Source of the DNA: Akkermansiaceae bacterium
Lineage (GTDB): Bacteria; Verrucomicrobiota; Verrucomicrobiia; Verrucomicrobiales; Akkermansiaceae
Direction of reading: 5' to 3'
Assembly (NCBI GenBank): GCA_015062055.1
Contig: SUVK01000002.1
Span: 1-64,000 of the forward strand
DNA: 64,000 bases
Part shown: in pieces, positions 63,253 to 64,000 of the stretch
Position numbering within the stretch: position 1 is the stretch's first letter
Layout of the letters: every line of letters starts with the position of its first letter
The notes under the pieces: model-generated
Database searches by the model: none
What the model was told of the DNA's origin: nothing
The model's input: only the letters and a program-made list of their open reading frames with translations
Position numbers and translations under genes: made by a program

Positions 63253-63963
63253 TTATCGTCCTTTTGATTCGAAGTTTACCGTTGTAACAACGGTGGACGA
63301 CACGGGGTGTTTATCGGCTCTAGCCGGTAAGAATTGCCATGCAGAGAGAATTTTTCGTTTTACCGCCTGAGAAAACGCGGGGTGGGTAGATGATAAGATG
63401 TCTACCGCGGTGGGAATTCCCTTTGTGTCAATGTGAATACGTACCTTGACCGAGCCTTTTATTCGTTTGCGAAGGAGTTCTTTGGGATAATCGGGCTGAG
63501 GAGTTGCGGCATATTGTGGGGGCGTGTAGGAGTCGATATTTGTAGGTGGATTGTGTTGTTTACCGGATTCCTTATTTTGCGCGGGCTTGGTTGTAGTTTC
63601 TAATTCTTCTACCGAGGGGAAAAGAATGTAGGCAAGGTCCTCAGATAACTCGGTTGCATCTATTGTATACTCCGGTGCTGTACATGGTGTGAGCAGAGGT
63701 GGCGAATCGATTAACATGAGAGGTTCCGGAGAGGGAGGGATAAAATCAGTCAACTGTGGTTTATCTGCAGGTGTCTGTTGTGTTTTTTGTGGCGAGAGTA
63801 TAGCCACAATTTGTTCGGCCATTTCTGACTTGCTGAGACTTTTTTGTATAGGGAGATAGGCCAATGACAGTACCATGCAACTACACAAAAATACCGCCAA
63901 CAGACAGCAAATCAATCTGTAAGCAATGTTTTGAACAGCACGATGTCGTACGTGAATGGCCAT
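63253..63963 (-). CDS. TonB-family energy transducer protein
   Basis: 236 residues. An N-terminal membrane anchor (about residues 16-36) is followed by a Pro/Ser/Thr-rich periplasmic linker and a TonB C-terminal domain at 160-236: PQPDYPKELLRKRIKGSVKVRIHIDTKG and SAWQFLPARADKHPVSSTVV. It would pass the energy of ExbBD to an outer-membrane receptor, or serve another partner. ExbB, ExbD and receptor genes are not in the window. The start near the window edge has no visible promoter; the next ATG possibilities lie downstream. Confidence 0.83.
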   Translation of the reverse strand: MAIHVRHRAVQNIAYRLICCLLAVFLCSCMVLSLAYLPIQKSLSKSEMAEQIVAILSPQKTQQTPADKPQLTDFIPPSPEPLMLIDSPPLLTPCTAPEYTIDATELSEDLAYILFPSVEELETTTKPAQNKESGKQHNPPTNIDSYTPPQYAATPQPDYPKELLRKRIKGSVKVRIHIDTKGIPTAVDILSSTHPAFSQAVKRKILSAWQFLPARADKHPVSSTVVTTVNFESKGR

Positions 63964-64000
63964 GGTATCAATGGCTGAGCCAAAAAGTGTGAGACTCCGT

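Overview
The window is a chromosomal segment of a Gram-negative bacterium, most likely a member of the Verrucomicrobiota (an Akkermansia-like, host-associated lineage is my best guess). Supporting signs are an RND pump with periplasmic adaptor, a TonB-like protein, many secreted proteins with Sec signals, a complete F-type ATP synthase operon, a menaquinone cluster, a sigma-54 gene and a DUF5069-like protein of a type I associate with this phylum. The placement rests on recognition of protein families only; no rRNA gene is present. There are no insertion sequences, phage genes or CRISPR arrays.

Layout. 0.1-9.5 kb: tRNA-Arg(UCU), a transglutaminase-like protein, an SGNH hydrolase, lepA, then cmk-plsC-recF, rpoN and a cation-efflux transporter on the minus strand. 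9.6-12.7 kb: an operon of three related secreted proteins, the last carrying a 17-nt poly-C tract. 12.8-21.8 kb: corA-argB-nadK, a cell-wall amidase-recG pair, aroK-hemB, and cdaA with a tiny CdaR-like membrane protein and bioD. 21.9-26.0 kb: ppiC-aroA-dnaG. 26.2-28.9 kb: tatA, an Rrf2 regulator, dnaA and a 513-nt AT-rich gap that may be the origin. 28.9-36.5 kb: a seven-gene run led by an FHA-like/zinc-ribbon GTPase, a GAP1-like tail-anchored protein and a large membrane coiled-coil protein, followed by a phosphoesterase, a phosphopantetheinyl transferase, a CPBP protease and thiL. 36.7-43.8 kb: an RND pump whose adaptor is two adaptor modules fused in one chain. 43.9-48.2 kb: an unknown membrane protein and menD-menB-menC. 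48.3-56.5 kb: an unknown charged-tail protein, a PAS-PAS-PP2C phosphatase, two secreted ankyrin-type proteins, a further secreted protein and pgk. 56.6-64 kb: atpBEFHAGDC and a TonB-like protein.

The most pervasive signal is the promoter layout. At some twenty independent starts, a -35 (TTGACA type) and a -10 (TATAAT type) with 16-18 nt between them end only 6-14 nt before the start codon, so transcripts should begin at or a few bases before the initiation codon. Shine-Dalgarno sequences are almost absent, corA being a clear exception. This pattern also fixes several start codons, including two GTG starts. The best candidate for an undescribed system is the FHA-like GTPase / GAP1-like / membrane coiled-coil module; the tandem-fused RND adaptor, the poly-C secreted protein and the minimal CdaR are further unusual features.
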